Shown here: positions 13,656 to 24,275 of the stretch, piece after piece | How positions within the stretch are numbered: position 1 is the stretch's first letter | Layout of the letters: each line of letters starts with the position of its first letter | Assembly (NCBI RefSeq): GCF_033807575.1 | Contig: NC_084713.1 | Coordinates: 15,723,389-15,787,388, forward strand | Direction: 5' to 3' | Source: Cydia pomonella | Taxonomy: Eukaryota > Arthropoda > Insecta > Lepidoptera > Tortricidae | DNA: 64,000 bases | Translations under genes and position numbers: made by a program | The notes under the pieces: model-generated | What the model saw: the letters and a program-made list of their open reading frames with translations, nothing else | Database searches by the model: none | Told to the model about the DNA's origin: nothing

Positions 13656-15070
13656 GACCCCAATCATCAATCTAGAAGTAGGTAAAAAAAAATCTTAAAT
13701 AGTTTTCTAAAAGTTCAGAAATGTTCGACTGCTGAGTTATAACGGCCAAAATAAAAGAGGTACAGCCCTACCAAAAGCTGTTTTGAATACTCGTTTAAAC
13801 GTTTTATTACTCGTATATAGTGCAAACCTTATCATCGGTCTGGAAGTTTGGTGAAAAAAAAATTAAATCTTAAGTATTTGTCTTTAAGTTCAGAAATGTT
13901 CGACGTCTAAGTCATAACTTTCAAACTAAACGAGATACAGCTCTACTAACACCTGCTTTGCATAGCCTTTTAGATGCCAAATGAGACGTATGTAGTGCAA
14001 CCCCAATCATCGATCTAGAAGATAGTTGAAAAAAATGAAATCTTTTATAGTTTTCCACCAACCTTTTAGAATTATTTCGGCTGCTGCTATAACGTCTAAA
14101 CTAAACGAGGTACAGCTCTACTAGAAGCTGCCTTGAATACTCGTTTTGATGCTTTATCAATCGTATATAGTGCGACCCCAATCATCGATCTAGAAGTTAG
14201 GTGAAAAAAATTAAATCTTAAATAGTTCTCTACGAGTTCAGAATTATTCGACTGCTGAGTCATAACGTCCAAACTAAACAAGGTACAGCTCTACTTAAAC
14301 GTGTTTTGCATAGCCTTTTAGATGCTTAATAAGACGTTTATAGTGCAACCACAATGATCGATCTAGAAGTTAGGTGAAAAAAAAAAAGAAATCTTTAATA
14401 GTTTTCCTCAAAGCCTTTTAGAAATATACGACTGCTTAGTAATAACGTCCAGACTAAACGAGGTACAGCTCTACTAACAACTGCTTTGCATCTCCTTTAA
14501 GATGCCTAATGACATTTATATAGTGCAACCCCAATCATCGATCTAGAAATTAGGTGAAAAAAATGAATTCTTTAATAGTTTTCCTCAAACGTTTTAGAAA
14601 TATTTTGGCTGATAGTATAACTTCCAAACTAAACGAGGTACAGCACTACTAAAAGCTGCTTTGAATACCCTCTTATATGCTCTATTACTCGTATATAGTG
14701 CGACCCCAATCATCGGTCTATAAATTTGGTGAAAAAAAAAAACTTAAATAGTCCTCTACAAGTTCAGAAATGTTCGACTGCTGAGTGATAACGGCCAAAC
14801 TAAACGAGGTACAGCTCTACTAAAACCTGCTTTGGATAACCTTTTAGATGGTTATCGTGCAACCTCAATCTTTGGTCTAGAAGGTAGGTGAACAATATGA
14901 AATCTTAAATAGTTCTCCACAAATTTTTAGAAAAATTTCGGCTCTTGATTCGTAACGTCTAAATTGAACTAGGTACTGTTGTTCTAAAAGCTGTATTTAA
15001 TAGCCTACTAGATGCCTAATTAGACACATATAGAGTGACCATAATCATCGATCTATACGTTTTGTAGAAA
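13656..15070 (-). repeat. satellite arm in minus orientation (right), diverged
   Basis: The second orientation switch is a direct head-to-head join: GATGATTGGG is followed at once by ACCCCAATCATC near 13,655. Units after it are clearly older, with many substitutions and small indels. The last recognisable core is near 15,045, after which the sequence becomes unrelated. Confidence 0.88.
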
Positions 15071-15217
15071 AAAAATATATAATAATGATCTTCAATTATT
15101 TTCTTTAAGGCCAAATGCCCTAATATAACGAGACACTGCTGTAACGTAACGTTCCAGCATTTGTGTTATGTATCGTGAGATTTTATATGGACTTCTTAAT
15201 TTGGTAGGTTAATTTTA

Positions 15218-15296
15218 GTGTGAAGTTAGCGGCCAAATGTTGGCGGCAGATTGGTGCCAACATTTGGCCGCCAACTTTTGGCCGCTAACTTCACAC
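15218..15296. repeat. nested perfect palindrome / cruciform-prone site
   Basis: The 20-base arm at 15,218-15,237 (GTGTGAAGTTAGCGGCCAAA) is matched exactly, inverted, at 15,277-15,296. A second inverted pair, GGCCAAATGTTGGC and GCCAACATTTGGCC, lies inside it, so two alternative hairpins are possible. It sits just outside the satellite edge. It may be the terminal part of a foldback element, but I see no flanking target duplication. Confidence 0.85.
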
Positions 15297-15439
15297 CGGT
15301 TAATAATATCAGCAATCTCTTTGCTGCGTCTGTATAAATTCGTGTTTGTAAATTATTATATAATTTAATCTTCTTATGAAACGTAGGCTCATGGATATCT
15401 GCATACTTCCAGTTCTCAGCCGCCGCATTACTGCCGCGC

Positions 15440-15570
15440 TCATGACGTCCAATCCGTCACTCATTTTATCAAGGAAATTGACAAATATAGATCAGATCAA
15501 TCTAACCTTTAATATCATGACAATATGTGTAAACGCACGCGTCTTCGTGAATGACACGATCTATACACCG
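15440..15570 (+). repeat. dispersed repeat fragment (second copy near 28.5 kb)
   Basis: AATCTAACCTTTAATATCAT and GACACGATCTATA are also found, in the same order and spacing, at 28,545-28,612. No coding capacity or family name is evident. It is probably an old interspersed element. Confidence 0.5.
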
Positions 15571-15602
15571 GCGGCATCAACGCCACAGCAGTAAATAAAT
15601 CA

Positions 15603-15855
15603 CCACCACATTCCATTGACCTTATTGGAATTTATTCGGCCCAGGAAATAATAAAATATTACCTGCACATTATTTATAGACATAACAACAACAGAATTAA
15701 AAATATATCACCACCACCTTCCATTACTCTTATTGGATTTGTTTCAGCCCGGGCAATAATCGGAACAATACCTTCAAATCATTTAAAGACAAACAATAAC
15801 TGAAATAAAAACATAACACAACCGACTTCCATTGATGTTATTGGAATAGAGGTAA
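15603..15855 (+). repeat. degenerate ~105-115 bp tandem repeat, about 2.4 copies
   Basis: Three starts are visible: CCATTGACCTTATTGGAATT near 15,615, CCATTACTCTTATTGGATTT near 15,722 and CCATTGATGTTATTGGAAT near 15,829. Each is followed by GGCCC/GCCCG-(A/G)-rich DNA and an A-rich stretch. The last copy is partial. Confidence 0.6.
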
Positions 15856-16289
15856 ATCCAATTCAACTTTCGTATTTGGGAGAAACAACTTTTTAGCGTC
15901 ACTCGTTGCCATGGTTACGATTAGTTGTCCAGGAGACAAAAGTTCATTGAAGTACTGATTTTATGGTACTTAAATGTATTAAACTTGCGTTTTTGTGGTA
16001 GTTATAACCAATGTCCATAATGGACCCCCTACTAAGCATGTTAATAGAACGGCATACAACGTCTCTTCAAACAAACTGTGCCACCGTTGTCCCTTGGACA
16101 ACAGGACAGGATAACAAAACAAAAAAAATTGATTCACCTATGTATAAATCATAACATAATTGAAATACAGAATACAGATTTTTATTAGTAAAATAGAAGT
16201 ACATTTTACAAGTAAAATAAAATACAAAGCTACAAGTAATAATTATAGATTCAACTAAAGAAATCAATAATGAAAAACAATAATAATTT

Positions 16290-16651
16290 TCTAAAAAGGT
16301 TTGAAGAGGGTTTGCCAAAGGGCCATGGAGCGCAACATGCTTGGGGTGAAAAGGATTGACCGGATCCGAAACACTACGTTGCGCACCAAAACAGGCATCG
16401 ACGATGACGTTGATGACGTTGGGGTTAAGGCTGCCAGGCTGAAGTGGGACTGGGCAGGCCATGTACGACGTATGCACCCACAGAGGTGGGCTAAACTAGC
16501 CACGGAGTGGGTGCCACAACGTAAACGCTGGCATGGTCGGCCTAAGAGGAGATGGCGGGACGACCTGGACGCATTTCTCAGCAACTAGACGGATGCTGCA
16601 GTTAATCGGGAAGATTGGAAGTCTAGGAGGGAGGCCTTTGCCCAAAAGTGA
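16290..16651 (+). pseudogene. RTE-type LINE reverse transcriptase, C-terminal fragment
   Basis: The frame from 16,301 encodes the C-terminal tail typical of RTE-clade LINE polyproteins: a C-Q-R-A-M-E-R-x-M-L-G-V motif, then R-I-R-N-T-T-L-R, L-K-W-D-W-A-G-H-V and G-R-P-x-R-R-W-R-D-D-L. A TAG at 16,586-16,588 interrupts it. The same frame then continues for 20 codons to a TGA at 16,649-16,651, ending in a tail like R-E-A-F-A-Q-K, where intact elements have E-A-F-A-Q-Q-W. The element is 5'-truncated near 16,290 and has no microsatellite tail. It is a dead copy. The upstream endonuclease and catalytic RT motifs are absent. Confidence 0.88.
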
Positions 16652-17624
16652 GACACTAAGGATATAGGCTCGTTAAATATAATCGTTTCACACGGTGTTG
16701 GGTCAATGATCTTTGGTTAATGTTATACACATAAGCTCATCAATTGAGTATCATGCATTTTTTTTTAATTGAGTAACATCTAGTCCCTTAATGTAATCGG
16801 GAGTGAATTATACAGCTTTTGTCCGATGATAATAGATTATAAATGATGTATATGACTACTGTATAATCAAATTGGCTTGAGTGCATCTCGCCTTCACAAA
16901 AAAATTAAAACATAAAGTGAAGTTGGTTGACTGGTAGAGTGACTTATTGTGCAATCAAGATTATATCAATAAATAAATAAGTTGACATGACAACCTACTT
17001 TTTCTAAATCTGTTAATAATGTACACTGATTTTATTGAGATCACCTAGCCAAGGGACCTAGCCAAGATACCAGTCGATGATAGAAAACGCCTACGATAGA
17101 TTTTGTTGAATTAAACTTGATACGGACTTCATTGCGTCTTAGAACTTTCTTTGTTTCGTGTTACTGATCCAAAATTTTAGCTTTCGTTTCGATAGTGTTA
17201 ACAACTTAAATGAACTAAATAAAATGTGGAATCGTTTAGACACATTTAACCGAATGCGGAATTTGTGGATAAACTAAGAGTTAGTAAAAGTACGGAAAAT
17301 GATCGGCAATAAAGTCCAAGCTAAAGAAGTCGTAGAGGTCATACGTTATCTCATATACAGAGGTAAATTCCTATAATAATCCAGAACAAAACAAAAAAAA
17401 AACAATTTAGTCTCAGTAAAGCGGTTTGTTTTATCTCACTAGCAGAGGTTTCAGTACTAAAGGGTCGGGGCGGCACCATAAGTTCCAACTATAGAGGTTT
17501 CCCACTTTATCCAGGTCCCAGTTAAACAAGTTTCACTGCATTAAGAAAACATGATTGTACTGTTTTAGTGGATGAGAAGTTCAGAAAATCCACTACTTAC
17601 TGTTTTTTAACTTTAAAAATAAAA

Positions 17625-17855
17625 CCGGACAAGTGCGAGTCGGACTCGCCCACCGAGGGTTCCGTACTTTTTAGTATTTGTCGTTATAGTGGCAACAGAA
17701 ATACATCATCTGTGAAAATTTCAACTGTCTAGCTATCACGGTTCATGACATACAGCCAGGTGACAGACGGACGGACGGACGGACGGACGGACGGACGTAC
17801 GGACAGCTGAATATTAGTAATAGGGTCGTTTTACCCTTTGGGTACGGAACCCTAA
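17625..17855 (+). repeat. interspersed repeat with GACG microsatellite, short form
   Basis: Starts at CCGGACAAGTGCGAGTCGG, has AGGGTTCCGTAC near its 5' end, a (GACG)n run at about 17,763-17,797, and ends GGTACGGAACCCTAA. The GGGTTCCGTA and TACGGAACCC ends are inverted relative to each other. I recognise this as a type common across moths but cannot give a family name. It contains no protein-coding frame. Confidence 0.8.
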
Positions 17856-18466
17856 CAATCATGTAGGTACATATTAACTGAGAAAAATCAATGCTAACAG
17901 AATATTTATTAAAGCCGCCGTATTTATTAAAGTCCACACTACAAAGTAAAGTATTATACGCACTCCGTTTCAAGCTATACCTATGACAAAGTGAGATAGG
18001 GAGATCAATGATCTACCTTAAAAGGATTAAAGTGGATTGCATCCATTTCGTTGATAATATTAAGGCCAAAAAGTGTAAATAAATAATATAAAAATAAAAT
18101 AAAATATGATTCACACGGTGTTCCGTTATTGATCGAATACTACTATATGGTTTCAAGTGTTATGGATTCATATATCTTTTAACCAGTCATACAAGTGGGA
18201 TGGTATCCCATGGTGATTAAAATAGGAAAACACAGTGTAAACTGGGCGTCTTTTGCCTGATTGAAAATAAGTACACACATACACACCTTAAAGACCTCTC
18301 TGATATATTGAATTTTGGTTATTTTGTGGATAGAATTTTTTGAAGTGAAAACTTCTTTAGCGGCGCTGTGCACTGTTTGTGATTGGGAAAAAATGTTAAT
18401 CTCGCGACAAGTCACGTGACGTACAGATTCGTCAGATTGAAAATTCGTAAGACGGGCGCGTGACCT

Positions 18467-18579
18467 GAGGGCCTACCGCGAACCACGTTCGACGTGTTGT
18501 CTCTCTGTCGCACCTGTAAATTCATACGTAAGTGTAACAGGGAGGCAACACGACGAACGTGTTTCGCGGTAGGCCCTCT
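18467..18579. mobile_element. foldback MITE-like element, copy A
   Basis: Inverted arms begin GAGGGCCTACCGCGAACCAC and end in the matching TCGCGGTAGGCCCTC, with a ~35 bp centre (CTGTCGCACCTG...TAAGTGTAACAGGGA). The same arms recur at 49,738-49,890. It is non-coding, with arms of about 37 bp that match with a few mismatches. Confidence 0.8.
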
Positions 18580-20131
18580 GATATGGATGGAAGTTGATTT
18601 TTCTGAGAAGTAAACTTTTTAATGTTAAATAATTGTAATAGTTCTGAAGTGTAAATTTTTTAATGTAATATAAATTGTCATGTTTGTGTACGATAGCGAT
18701 AAATGAATATTGTATTTTATCACATAAATGATAGTACTTTTATACTGATAATTAAAGCAATTCGTGCAAAATTATTCCCTAACCATTCCAAAAAAAAACC
18801 ACAACTATAATATTCAAGTTTTCACTTCTGCCGGCGGCACTCCCGGAGTGCAACCCGTTGTATTTTTGTTTTCTAAACTACGTCCAATTATTATTTTTAT
18901 CTTGAATAAACATGGCAGTATGAGTTGTGGCTTAAAGTTATAAAAATTGAGGAGGGAAATTGTTTTTGATGTAAAAAGAAAGGTTAAATTCGGGCGATGC
19001 TGAATGCTTAAATAATTGATTTTACGTATTTCTTCGCTTGTTTGGAGCAAAGCACTATATTATAAGCTTCGACAAGAGTAGCTTTTCGGGCATTCGTCTT
19101 CTTTGTCGGCTTTGCATCGTTCGACAAAATCTAATCTCATCCACGAATTGCCTTTTCCCGGCCTCTGCAATAATGTACTATTAAATATTCAAAATATGCC
19201 GCTACCGCCGTCGCATCAACATGAAAGGTGAATAAGGATTTGTTAGTAACGTCCATAGTTACGTATAAACAATTAATACTACATAGTTATTTAATTTTGT
19301 AGAAGGGGGTAAAGTTGTTGCTTACACCCTCAAGTTAATCTATTATTGATATCCGGGTAAGCACAAGATTCCAAAAAATTTAATGTCGAAGAATTTTAGC
19401 GAATTTAAGCGAGAGTTTCAAGGCACTAGAGTTAAACAAACTTGGCCACAAAGTAAAACACTATATTTTTAACACACCAACGTGAGGAAAACACTAGCTG
19501 TGATACAAATATCTGATGTAATCAATATTTCTTTTTACTCGTACAATAAAGTGTTTACTTATTTACAAGAGGAAACAACTATAAATCTTTGCCACTCATT
19601 TGAACAAAGTGCAATTTTTGTAGCCGGCGAACTAAAGCGGTAAATGAAAACTAGGGTGTTTTTAGCTTAAGAGGTAAAAATAATGTAATAATAAAAATAA
19701 ATAAAACTTAGTCAGTACGTGAGCCGTATGTAAGTAAAGGATAGTCACTGGCCTTGACGTCCGTAGATCTTGAGGTAACTCGGAATCGAACGAATATGGC
19801 TTCGAATGTTGCAAGCAATTCGCCAGAGAAAAGAAAATACGAGCGAAAAGGGCATATTTCTTTTTATCACCGGCCAATGCGCGGAGGCTTCACCATGCAG
19901 GTTTACCATGTTACACTTTGCTTTTTTTTAATAAAGAGCCATTACGAGCTGGTGTGGTGAAAAATGTATTATTGGTTCGTAACGGATACCCGATTACGTG
20001 TAAATAAATAAAATTAAAACAAATCCGTACTCGTAGGTAAAGTGCATAAATAAAGTTGAAATTCGTTGTGGGTGCGTGTGCGTTTGTACTAAAATACGAC
20101 CATGATTACAATTGAGAAATAGTGCAATTAG
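18580..20131. other. AT-rich region with no supported gene
   Basis: I see no coding region here. Short open frames on both strands lack recognisable motifs or splice-bordered structure. The GC-richer spots near 18,825-18,860 and 19,080-19,210 are too short to interpret. Confidence 0.5.
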
Positions 20132-20283
20132 AGTCAGACCAAGCTAACTCGGCAACTATTTTGACAGTACAGACTATCCAAGTGTTATTTTAAACGTCAT
20201 AATTTCATAGAAGTTTGACTTTTAAAATAACACTTGAACAGTCTGTGCTGTCAGAATCACTGCAAAGTTAGCTTGGTTTGACT
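20132..20283. mobile_element. foldback MITE-like element
   Basis: The arms AGTCAGACCAAGCTAACT and AGTTAGCTTGGTTTGACT are inverted. The pairing continues inward through GACAGTACAGACT / AGTCTGTGCTGTC and CCAAGTGTTATTTTAAA / TTTAAAATAACACTTG, leaving a small loop, so nearly the whole 152 bp folds on itself. A related diverged copy is at 22,882-23,023. Confidence 0.85.
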
Positions 20284-20340
20284 ATATATTTTTAAAAGAA
20301 CATCAATCAATTCATAAACGGTTAATGATAGAATTTTTAG

Positions 20341-20484
20341 GTCGGTCGCAGCGTGTATTCCAGAAATAACCGCGTCCGGGCGGTCACCGCGCGACATTTA
20401 CATCGCGACTGTGCACTTTCTATTTGCGAACCGCACCGGCCGCCCAGGGATCCACTACAATAATAAATTACGTCATATCGTCAG
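20341..20484 (+). promoter_or_regulatory. GC-rich island; possible promoter / non-coding first exon
   Basis: A CpG-dense patch (CGCGTCCGGGCGGTCACCGC, then GAACCGCACCGGCCGCCCAG) stands out in very AT-rich surroundings and ends in CATATCGTCAG|GTGAAA, a passable splice donor. The first coding exon downstream (25,948) begins with 5' UTR after a clear acceptor, so an upstream non-coding exon must exist somewhere. This is the best candidate I see, but the link is inference only. Confidence 0.3.
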
Positions 20485-20914
20485 GTGAAAGGTTATTTAT
20501 ATTTGTGCCGTGTTTTTTGTTACACTTAACACCATTATGTAGTGCATTAATTAGGTAGCTTTTGAGACTCTCTAGGGTTTAAGATGGTGCACTAAAGTCG
20601 ATACGCACGATTTAGGCGGCCAAGATTATTTTATAGATAGTGTAAATCAATTCTAAAAAATATAAAAAAAAATGTTTTTTCTTAAAAGCCGTTTATATTA
20701 TCTTAATCAAGTAAATACGTATAAAAAAACAGTGCTACTGAAACATTTGCCGCAAAGTATTAGCAAACAATACAGCTACATAAAGTGCAGAAATGGAAAA
20801 TAATTTTAGCAAAATTTGTCATATTTGTTTATATGTAGATGTATAAATCAGTAACGTCAACAAAGTCGTAAAATTAAAACTAAAAAACTATTTTTTTATG
20901 GGAGCCAAGCCACT

Positions 20915-21150
20915 ACACGAAAAGTGGGGATGTATTATTTTTTGTCACTTCAACCCTATAGTGTTGGGTGTCGTTGGATAGGTCTTTCATATCTTTTGAA
21001 CCATGGGTCCAAGAAATCGTGAAAGTAAAACCTAGTACAGACTTTCAAGGAAATCTATAGCAAATCTGATCGGTCCAGCTGTTTGGAGTTTTTGCAAAAA
21101 GTATTTTTTGACCATACAAAAACCTACACTGAGCATGGCCTGACATAGGG
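20915..21150 (-). repeat. fragment of the TAGGGTTCCGTAG interspersed repeat
   Basis: Read on the minus strand it follows the copy at 51,991-52,742: CCCACTTTTCGTG, then TTGAAGTGACAAAA, AACGACACCCAACACTA, and the head CAGGCCATGCTCAGTGTAGG. It is diverged and lacks both termini. Confidence 0.6.
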
Positions 21151-21315
21151 TGCACTCCATTTTATATAATTAATGTTCATATATTATAGTTTGATATATC
21201 GTTATTTCGAATAACGTAATAAATGGCATAATACTTACCGTAATACCTAATTAACGGCATAGATTATGTTATAATTGGTATAATGGTCATCATGTATTTT
21301 TACACTTCATCTAAA

Positions 21316-21730
21316 ATTATTATTATTATTATTATTTGGAGCCTGTCGTGTCCCACTGCTGGGCAAAGGCCTCCCCCCAATCTCTCCACTGATCTCTGTC
21401 GAGTGCTATGTCTGGCCACTCCTTCAAGAAGGAGTCCAGTTCATCCCGCCATCGCCGGTGAGGTCTGCCAGATCCTCGATTCGAGTTTTCGGGCTCCCAC
21501 TCTGTAGTGACTTTGCCCCACAACTCAATCGGCACTCGGCAGACGTGACCAGCCCAATCCCATTTTAGCTTGGCCGCTTTCCGAGCTACATCGATGATTT
21601 GTGTCTTGGAGCGCAGCGTGGTGTTCCGGACTCGATCCACCAATTTGACACCTAATATGCTACGCTCCATAGCTCGTTGGCAAACTCCGAGTTTGGACTT
21701 CTGAGCTTTAGTCAAAGACCAAGTTGCCAT
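21316..21730 (-). pseudogene. RTE-type LINE 3' end (RT C-terminus plus tail)
   Basis: The minus-strand frame 21,730 to 21,332 encodes about 132 residues of the RTE polyprotein C-terminus: C-Q-R-A-M-E-R-S-I-L-G-V, R-V-R-N-T-T-L-R, K-L-K-W-D-W-A-G-H-V, G-R-P-H-R-R-W-R-D-E-L, and the terminal G-E-A-F-A-Q-Q-W before a stop at 21,332-21,334. The frame is open throughout the retained part. Directly after the stop the minus strand runs into a TAA/AAT trinucleotide repeat (21,318-21,337 on the + strand as ATT repeats), the usual 3' tail of this family. Most of the element is missing, because it is 5'-truncated at about 21,730 as is typical of target-primed insertion. It is similar to, but distinct from, the 16.3 kb copy. 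Confidence 0.9.
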
Positions 21731-22789
21731 AATTATTACATACTCTAAAGCATATTATTTGTTCTAACAAGTGATATCACACAATTATTTGTGTGGCATA
21801 ATTAGTTGCATGACATAAATGGGTTAGGTTAGGTTGGAACTGCGACTCCGCACAAACGAATAACTACCTAGCAAAAGGAGGGTAAGGTTAGGTTAGAACT
21901 TTGATCCCCGTAGAATAAAATACCAAGAAAAAAGTGGATTAGGTAAGGTTTGAACTGAAAACATGAAGAAAATGAACATCAGGTCCTACTCGTTAAAAAA
22001 TTGTGCAGATAGAACTTTTCGTTATCATTAAATGAAATATTACAATAGATGTTATAAAATATATGTATTTATACTTGATAAAATTGTATGGATTATTATG
22101 TTATACAAAAATATCATATAACAAAAGTCATTATAAAACATGTATATATACAACTTAAAAACTATATTACAATGTATCAAGGACAATTTAGAGGAAATAA
22201 CAATATAACAACAGAAACGTATAATAAAAATTACATCATAGCAATATAACATGGCATTATAACAAATTAAAAAAAAAACAAATTTTAATTTATTATATAA
22301 ATTTAATGTATAATAGTTTTTTTTTTGTATAATTATATTAGGCAATACACACCCCGCGACATACTCTTGGCCGGTTTCATGAGCACTGAATTACCAAACT
22401 ACTTCATATTAGTGGTTTATACAGGTGTGGTGGTTTGCATACGCAACGCTCGGTTACCAAATACCATTGTTATAATTTTCGTTTAAAATAGGGTATAACT
22501 TGATTTCATTATTATAGCTTGATGTAGGTTACCTCTTTCAAAGTTTTACCTGTCGATATGCGACTCTCATCATTATTCATAAACTCGTGAATTTTTATAC
22601 GGGATTTAGTTAAAATCGTGCTTCTGTGTAAATATGCATATCACGTTGTTGGAATATTTACTTTGACAGTGCTTTAGGATGTTGTTATTTCTGCGGGTAT
22701 ATCGTTCATCAAATTTGTCTTAAAGGGTAAAGTTGTTTACGTTCTAAAAATGAGTCAGGATTAGTAAATAGTCATGTGTAGAATACATG

Positions 22790-22881
22790 CATTCTTAGCC
22801 GAGCGGTAAAGAGCACGGCTTCTATATCGGAGGTAGGGGGTTCGAACTGTGGCGCTTATTAATGAACTTCTCGGAATTATA
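22790..22881 (+). mobile_element. tRNA-derived SINE head, truncated
   Basis: A good pol III box A (TAGCCGAGCGG, 22,796-22,806) and box B (GGTTCGAACTG, 22,839-22,849) are spaced as in a tRNA. The text following box B (GAACTTCTCGGAATTAT) resembles the body of the SINE at 47.0 kb. The body is cut off by the foldback element that starts at 22,882. No tRNA cloverleaf acceptor stem is apparent. Confidence 0.6.
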
Positions 22882-23023
22882 AGTCTGTCTAAGCTAATTC
22901 TATCTATGAGGTGGCAAAGTGAGGAAGTGCCAGTATAATCGTCATATTTTCATAGAATATTGACGTTTATGTTGACACTTTATCATTGCAAGGTTTCTCT
23001 AGTTAATAGCTTGGTTCGAATCT
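22882..23023. mobile_element. foldback MITE-like element, diverged
   Basis: The outer ends AGTCTGTCTAAGCTAA and TTAATAGCTTGGTTCGAATCT, and the centre CGTCATATTTTCATAGAATATTGACG, correspond to the element at 20,132-20,283. It appears to have inserted into the SINE just upstream. Confidence 0.65.
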
Positions 23024-23044
23024 ATCCACTTACGAAATGTCATT

Positions 23045-23541
23045 AACCCCCGACGCAAAAAGAGGAGTGTTATATGTTCAACGCCAATATCTGTCTGTCT
23101 ATCTGTCTGTCTGTCTGTGTTATTTCTGCCTGTCTCTCTGTCTGTGGCATCGTAGCTCTCCAACGGATGCGCCGATTTCGATGCATAATGGCGGGTTTTC
23201 CTGCGGTGATTCTTAGCAATGTTTCATAGAAATCGATACAGTAGTTTGAAGAGTATCAACTCTTTTCCAAAATGATATCAGGTATTTTTGGCATGAAATG
23301 GATTTTGTTGGCATATATTTATTACTAATTGCTATTCTGTCAAGGAAAACGTCGTGAAGACATCTGTATGCTTATCACTCAGCCCACAAAATGAACTAAT
23401 TGTCACATCTCTCATCAAAATTTGATAATGTAGTAGCCGACGCTCCGGTAGAACACACAAAAGGATACAAACATATCCACAGCCACATATTATAACTGCT
23501 ACAATTAATTACTGTTACTTTCTTTGCCGAAGTCGGGTTAA
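23045..23541 (+). repeat. interspersed repeat beginning AACCCCCGACGC
   Basis: Begins TTAACCCCCGACGCAAAAAG, has a CTGT microsatellite at about 23,090-23,145, then TGGCATCGTAGCTCTCCAAC and a GATTTCGATGC stretch, and ends GAAGTCGGGTTAA. The ends AACCCCCGAC and GTCGGGTT are short inverted repeats. It is non-coding, of a type I associate with moth genomes. Confidence 0.6.
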
Positions 23542-24184
23542 AAATTCATACAATTGTCTTAAATCTCACTCAGTGTAACGCGAGGTCGTGAATTACTGAG
23601 CTTTATTATTTATTATTCTTATTGTTAACAAGAGCAGGCTAGCGTCCACCTCATCCGACCCATTGTAAGTAGATTTGATATGAACTTGATCTTGAACTTT
23701 AGTTTTGATTCTTGAGTCTTTTGAAAAATATACTTATTACTCATTATGGAACTCGTGCATACCTTACGCACATACGTCAAAATGTTTATCGTAAGAAATA
23801 GCTGCGTTATTTTTAAAAAATCTGCGTGAAAATGAACACAAACCAAAAAAAACATACCTTCACGAATACATTTTATGGTGGGAGCTTATTGGCCCGAGGC
23901 AATAGCTCTCCCTTGCTCAGTAATCGATTGCAAACAGCCCGGTCTTGATATTAAGGAGATTACACCGCGGCCTTCAAAAGGCAGGGCATTGCAATCCGCA
24001 GGGAGAGCGAGATAATATTGTTTTTCCTATGACGACTAATGTTCTGGAAACGTTCATTGTTGACCTCGGTAAAATTAAAATAAAAACCTTTTATTTTTCA
24101 GTTTAGCCTTATCACAATGCTTAAGCCTACTTATGAATGTCTAACTAACATCGGCTCTAATACAAACGACTTGTTTGTGATCAA
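23542..24184. other. no supported feature
   Basis: AT-rich DNA with one GC-richer patch at about 23,880-24,010. I see no exon with matching splice borders and no repeat I can pair with another copy in the window. Confidence 0.45.
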
Positions 24185-24275
24185 TTCAAAGGATATATTA
24201 CCTAATAGGTTAATCAAATTAGATCCATAAAAACCGTTTTGAAGAATCAATTCCCAGCAAGCTGGAAATCGTTTT
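24185..24275 (+). repeat. dispersed repeat fragment (copy near 48.1 kb)
   Basis: ATCAAATTAGAT, CCGTTTTGAAGAAT and CCAGCAAGCTGGAAATCG are found in the same order, with changes, at 48,120-48,205 (ATCAAATTAGAT, GCGTTTTGAGGAAT, CCAACAAGCTGCGAT). An old interspersed element. Confidence 0.45.

Larger units (their letters stand above)
1..15070. repeat. satellite DNA array, ~349 bp dimeric unit
   Basis: The stretch is built of tandem units of about 349 bp, as shown by recurring landmarks spaced 348-349 bp apart (for example at 8347, 8696, 9044, or multiples such as 9741 and 10790). Each unit has two related halves of about 174 bp. One half begins near GACTCAGCAGTCGAACATTT and the other near CCAGCAGCCAAAATATTTCT. 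Both halves contain the well-kept core CTTCTAGATCGATGATTGGG and end in a GAGCTGTACCTCGTTTAGTT block. The array is cut by the window's left edge, so its full size is unknown. Units at about 3,150-4,050, 12,735-13,650 and 13,700-15,070 are more diverged than those in between. The right edge fades out near 15,070. Short open frames inside the units are discussed among the rejected items. Confidence 0.97.

Noticed and set aside
1297..14281. A series of 60-70 codon open frames with near-identical peptides, one per satellite unit, on both strands
   Set aside because: They coincide with single satellite units and flip strand with the array. The period (349 bp) is not a multiple of three and no promoter or splice context is seen. 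The similarity follows from the DNA repeat, not from protein constraint.
1..15070. CRISPR-like or gene-family explanation for the repeats
   Set aside because: Units are contiguous ~349 bp dimers with no short repeat/unique spacer pattern, and the window is eukaryotic.
15376..15594. 72-codon frame next to the satellite border
   Set aside because: Part of it overlaps a dispersed repeat also present at 28.5 kb. No motif, splice context or codon pattern supports a gene.
16067..16584. Minus-strand frames over the RTE fragment
   Set aside because: Shadows of the plus-strand reverse transcriptase tail.
21824..21842. TTAGG-type telomere repeat
   Set aside because: Only about two TTAGG units are present (and a similar bit near 21,885). 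This is far too short for a telomere tract and is probably part of a common interspersed repeat.
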